DNA of 64,000 nt, taken from assembly GCF_006438875.1 (NCBI RefSeq), contig NZ_RCZH01000002.1, positions 164,426-228,425 of the forward strand, read 5' to 3'. Source of the DNA: Flavobacterium pectinovorum (lineage in GTDB: Bacteria; Bacteroidota; Bacteroidia; Flavobacteriales; Flavobacteriaceae). This document shows, in pieces, positions 61,685 to 64,000 of the stretch (positions are counted from its first letter, which is position 1; every line of letters begins with the position of its first letter). A program made the translations under genes and the position numbers. Below the pieces are notes generated by a model that had not been told where the DNA came from, made no database searches, and saw only the letters and a program-made list of their open reading frames with translations.

Positions 61685-63031
61685 TCATTTCTTTTCTTCA
61701 ATTGGAGCCGGAAACCATTGTCCGTCAAGAACTCCTTTTTTAGAAACATACATTCGCATTGTCAAAGCAAAACCTTTTCCTGCTGGTGTTGGCAACCAGT
61801 TACTTTCTATGGCGCCTTTAGGCAGTGATGAAGCAAGCCATATACTTAAAGACCCGTCAGGATTTTTCTTTAAACCCGAGACATTATTCAGATTAAATCT
61901 TTTTAATTTATTGTCAACCACTCTGTAATCAGGAACACTGTACAAGGTCACAGACCAAAATGCATTGACCATTAAATCCGGAAGCGCTTCTTTTGGAAAT
62001 TTAATTTCATAAACTTTATCTCCACTCAATAATTGCTTATTAGTATCCATAAGTCCAACAAAATAAATTGCTTCTTCTACTCTGTTAGCCCATAAACCAC
62101 CATAATTAATAATATCGCGAGCTAATATGTCGTTCCCAAAATTACCTGCAGCATATGATACTGACCATCCTCCTTTTTGAGTTCCAAAACCTTTTGCACC
62201 AGATAAAAAGGTTGGAATCGCTTTGGTTTTTACAATTTCATCAACGCGTGCTTTAGCTTTATCATCTGTATTGCGATAAGCCGCAACAGCAGCAACTTTT
62301 GCCTGATATTCTTTTGCTTTTGGCATTACATCCGGATAAGAAGAGATTACTTCTTGCGCGTTATCGAATATTACTCCGTCAATTGGTTTTTTTGGAGTAA
62401 AATCAGGAATAGTAATTGGTGGTGCCACTTTGATTCCGTCAGGAACATCAAACGTAAATTGCTTTTGAAGTTTTTGTGCTATAGCAGGAGTTCCTTTCAA
62501 CTCTACACGAGCCAGCATTTTTACTTTTTCTGATGGTAGCTCGATTTTTACAGCTCCGGCAGGAATAGTTGGATTGCTTCCTTTTAAGACCAAGGCAAAT
62601 TTTCCATAAGGTGTTTTAGGAAAATTACGTTCATTGATATTAACAATTACTTCTCCCCAACCGTCTAATATTTGTGCGGTGTAATAACGTCCTTCAATTT
62701 TAGGAACATTTAAAATTACTGCATGAGCTGCATCTACAGCAATCCATGCTTCCAGATATGCCACATCTAAATTTGGATTTACAAATTGAGCTGAACCAAG
62801 CGGATTGTATTTGATTTTATTGTATCCTGCCTTTTCTACATTGATATCATAATTTTCTTGTTGAATTACAAAATATCTTGCGTATAAATAAATATAGGCA
62901 TCTACAATATCCTGATCTGTTGGAACTGCATTTGTCTCAGAAGTTGCGGTTGTTGCGTCCTGAGTTGTTGCTTCTTTTTTACAACTAACAAACAGAAACA
63001 AGGCAACTATTATAAGTAGTGATTTTTTCAT
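61685..63031 (-). CDS. DUF1254/DUF1214 lipoprotein (3)
   Basis: A 448-residue lipoprotein (lipobox LFVSCKK). DUF1254 part with VDAYIYLYARYFVIQQENY and PNLDVAYLEAWIAVDAAHAV; DUF1214 part with MVNAFWSVTLYSVPDYRVVD and ESNWLPTPAGKGFALTMRMY. Furthest upstream of the three in transcription order, right behind the transporter gene at 63065. Confidence 0.92.
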   Translation of the reverse strand: MKKSLLIIVALFLFVSCKKEATTQDATTATSETNAVPTDQDIVDAYIYLYARYFVIQQENYDINVEKAGYNKIKYNPLGSAQFVNPNLDVAYLEAWIAVDAAHAVILNVPKIEGRYYTAQILDGWGEVIVNINERNFPKTPYGKFALVLKGSNPTIPAGAVKIELPSEKVKMLARVELKGTPAIAQKLQKQFTFDVPDGIKVAPPITIPDFTPKKPIDGVIFDNAQEVISSYPDVMPKAKEYQAKVAAVAAYRNTDDKAKARVDEIVKTKAIPTFLSGAKGFGTQKGGWSVSYAAGNFGNDILARDIINYGGLWANRVEEAIYFVGLMDTNKQLLSGDKVYEIKFPKEALPDLMVNAFWSVTLYSVPDYRVVDNKLKRFNLNNVSGLKKNPDGSLSIWLASSLPKGAIESNWLPTPAGKGFALTMRMYVSKKGVLDGQWFPAPIEEKK

Positions 63032-63064
63032 GGAAGTCGTTTTAAAAATTGAAAATGTTATTTT

Positions 63065-63892
63065 TTACGAACCTGGAAATACAAAAGCAACCACAGCTCT
63101 TAATCCCCAGTCAGGTTTAATTTCATGAGGCCCTACGATAGGTATTAGAGGCATCACAGCAAATTGAACCACTTGATCTCCTAATTTCGTAACCGCTCCT
63201 ATTGAAGGATTTAAGGAAATCAAAGTTGTATTTGCTTCCCAATTTTGAGTTATTTCAGCATTTACCCCTAAACTGGCTCCGCTTTTGTAACTGTGCGAAA
63301 GAAAGATTTGTGTATAAAAACTATTAAAATCAGAACGATTTTCATTTCCGGCGACAGACCATATTTGGTTGGCTAAGAAACCCAGAGAAAGTCCTTTGCC
63401 CTGATGCATGACCAACACACTTGGTCCTACTCCAAATTTTTCTGTCCCTAAAAATTTATCTGTAGCAGTTGGTACCAAAAAAGCAGGTCCGAATCCGAAA
63501 ATAATTCCCTTTGTTTTAGGTGCAAAAAAAGCAGTTACAGTAGCGTCGCTTAGTCCAAATTGATGCGTGTTTTCGCCCGTAATATCTCTTTGATCTACAA
63601 CCGGAAGGATGTAACGCGTTATTAAATTTAGATTATCACTTAATTTAAACGGAACTACAGGCTGTATATTTATCGTATACTTTGATCCGTTGTAAGGACC
63701 AATACCATAACTAAGATTATTTTGTAAAGGCACACTTATAAGGCTGGCCACCGGGTTTGCCAGTTTATCTGCCAATTCCTGAGCACTCGCGCCTGCTTTT
63801 GAGTCTTCTTGTGCAGAAGCCACAAAATATAAAAGAAAAAAAGCTGTATTAAAAAATAACTTGATAGCAGTAGAAGACCTTGTAAGTTTCAT
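63065..63892 (-). CDS. Outer-membrane transporter-like protein
   Basis: A 275-residue protein with signal peptide (FLLYFVASAQ) and barrel-like strands (YTINIQPVVPFKLSDNLNLI, GLSDATVTAFFAPKTKGIIFG, LPVVDQRD). Similar proteins are often listed as 'transporter' or, misleadingly, 'neuromedin U' in Bacteroidota. C-terminal FVFPGS. First gene of the DUF1254 set, 33 bp upstream of DUF1254 copy 3; perhaps a channel for the same pathway. Confidence 0.8.
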   Translation of the reverse strand: MKLTRSSTAIKLFFNTAFFLLYFVASAQEDSKAGASAQELADKLANPVASLISVPLQNNLSYGIGPYNGSKYTINIQPVVPFKLSDNLNLITRYILPVVDQRDITGENTHQFGLSDATVTAFFAPKTKGIIFGFGPAFLVPTATDKFLGTEKFGVGPSVLVMHQGKGLSLGFLANQIWSVAGNENRSDFNSFYTQIFLSHSYKSGASLGVNAEITQNWEANTTLISLNPSIGAVTKLGDQVVQFAVMPLIPIVGPHEIKPDWGLRAVVAFVFPGS

Positions 63893-63929
63893 AATCGTTT
63901 GATTTAAAAATTTGTAATCGCTTCAAAAA

Positions 63930-63967
63930 TTAAAATGAAACAGCTTTCAAAAACTGTTTCATTTTAA
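63930..63967. terminator. Hairpin near the right edge
   Basis: TTAAAATGAAACAG and CTGTTTCATTTTAA pair over 14 bp around a 10-nt loop. Probably ends a minus-strand gene that lies beyond the window, since TTTTAAGCTTTTATT follows. Confidence 0.7.
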
Positions 63968-64000
63968 GCTTTTATTCGAATCAGATTATTTGTCCGGGAA

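Noticed and set aside
63986..64000. C-terminal end of another minus-strand gene (FPDK and stop)
   Set aside because: Only four codons are visible. Plausible because of the hairpin at 63930, but not supportable.

Overview
The window looks like the chromosome of a Flavobacterium or a close relative (Bacteroidota, Flavobacteriia). It is AT-rich. Its promoters match the Bacteroidota -7 box TAnnTTTG, its largest protein carries a type IX secretion (T9SS) C-terminal signal, and it holds Bacteroidota-typical families (DUF2480, DUF3078, DUF5689, DUF4136, GxxExxY, a TonB receptor with an N-terminal regulatory domain). No rRNA, phage, transposase or CRISPR array was seen.

Layout. 1-11.3 kb holds secreted or surface proteins: an M1 peptidase (partial), an S8 lipoprotein protease, an orphan GG-leader peptide, a 2200-residue LRR protein in nine modules, and an MBL hydrolase. 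11.6-23.8 kb is the SUF iron-sulfur locus, in the order sufA-like, sufB, sufC, sufD, sufS, sufE, sufT-like, then DUF2480 and DUF3078. It is interrupted by a YoeB toxin-antitoxin pair plus a flavin reductase, by two opposite-strand genes, by a small lipoprotein and by a GxxExxY gene between inverted repeats. 24.3-35.3 kb holds hflX, a TonB receptor/DUF5689 pair, an MFS transporter, a Gfo/Idh/MocA oxidoreductase and an old-yellow-enzyme homologue, separated by hairpin-rich intergenic repeats.

35.4-43.05 kb is the most interesting region. Eight consecutive minus-strand genes encode a small winged-helix-like protein, two double-glycine leader peptides, an ABC ATPase/permease pair, a membrane-anchored MutS-like ATPase, a HlyD adaptor and a C39-peptidase ABC exporter. 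It reads as a ribosomal-peptide maturation and export system. A 77-bp palindromic block, 75/77 identical, is duplicated upstream of both peptide genes. Both peptide genes are also followed by hairpins with identical geometry (10-bp stem, 13-nt loop) but unrelated arms.

43.4-51.1 kb holds rseP, two tRNA-Asn genes and a truncated third copy next to a GIY-YIG gene, an XRE regulator, a two-gene DUF2290/superfamily-1 helicase unit that resembles a defence module, and a secreted C1 peptidase. 51.3-63.9 kb is a long minus-strand block of envelope proteins: an Omp85-like barrel, two predicted outer-membrane transport proteins, a membrane AraC regulator, DUF4136, DUF6515, DUF2092, DUF2252 and three tandem DUF1254/DUF1214 lipoproteins. 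Its physiological role is unknown.

All assignments come from reading the sequence. No database search was run, so family names rest on recognised motifs and overall similarity.
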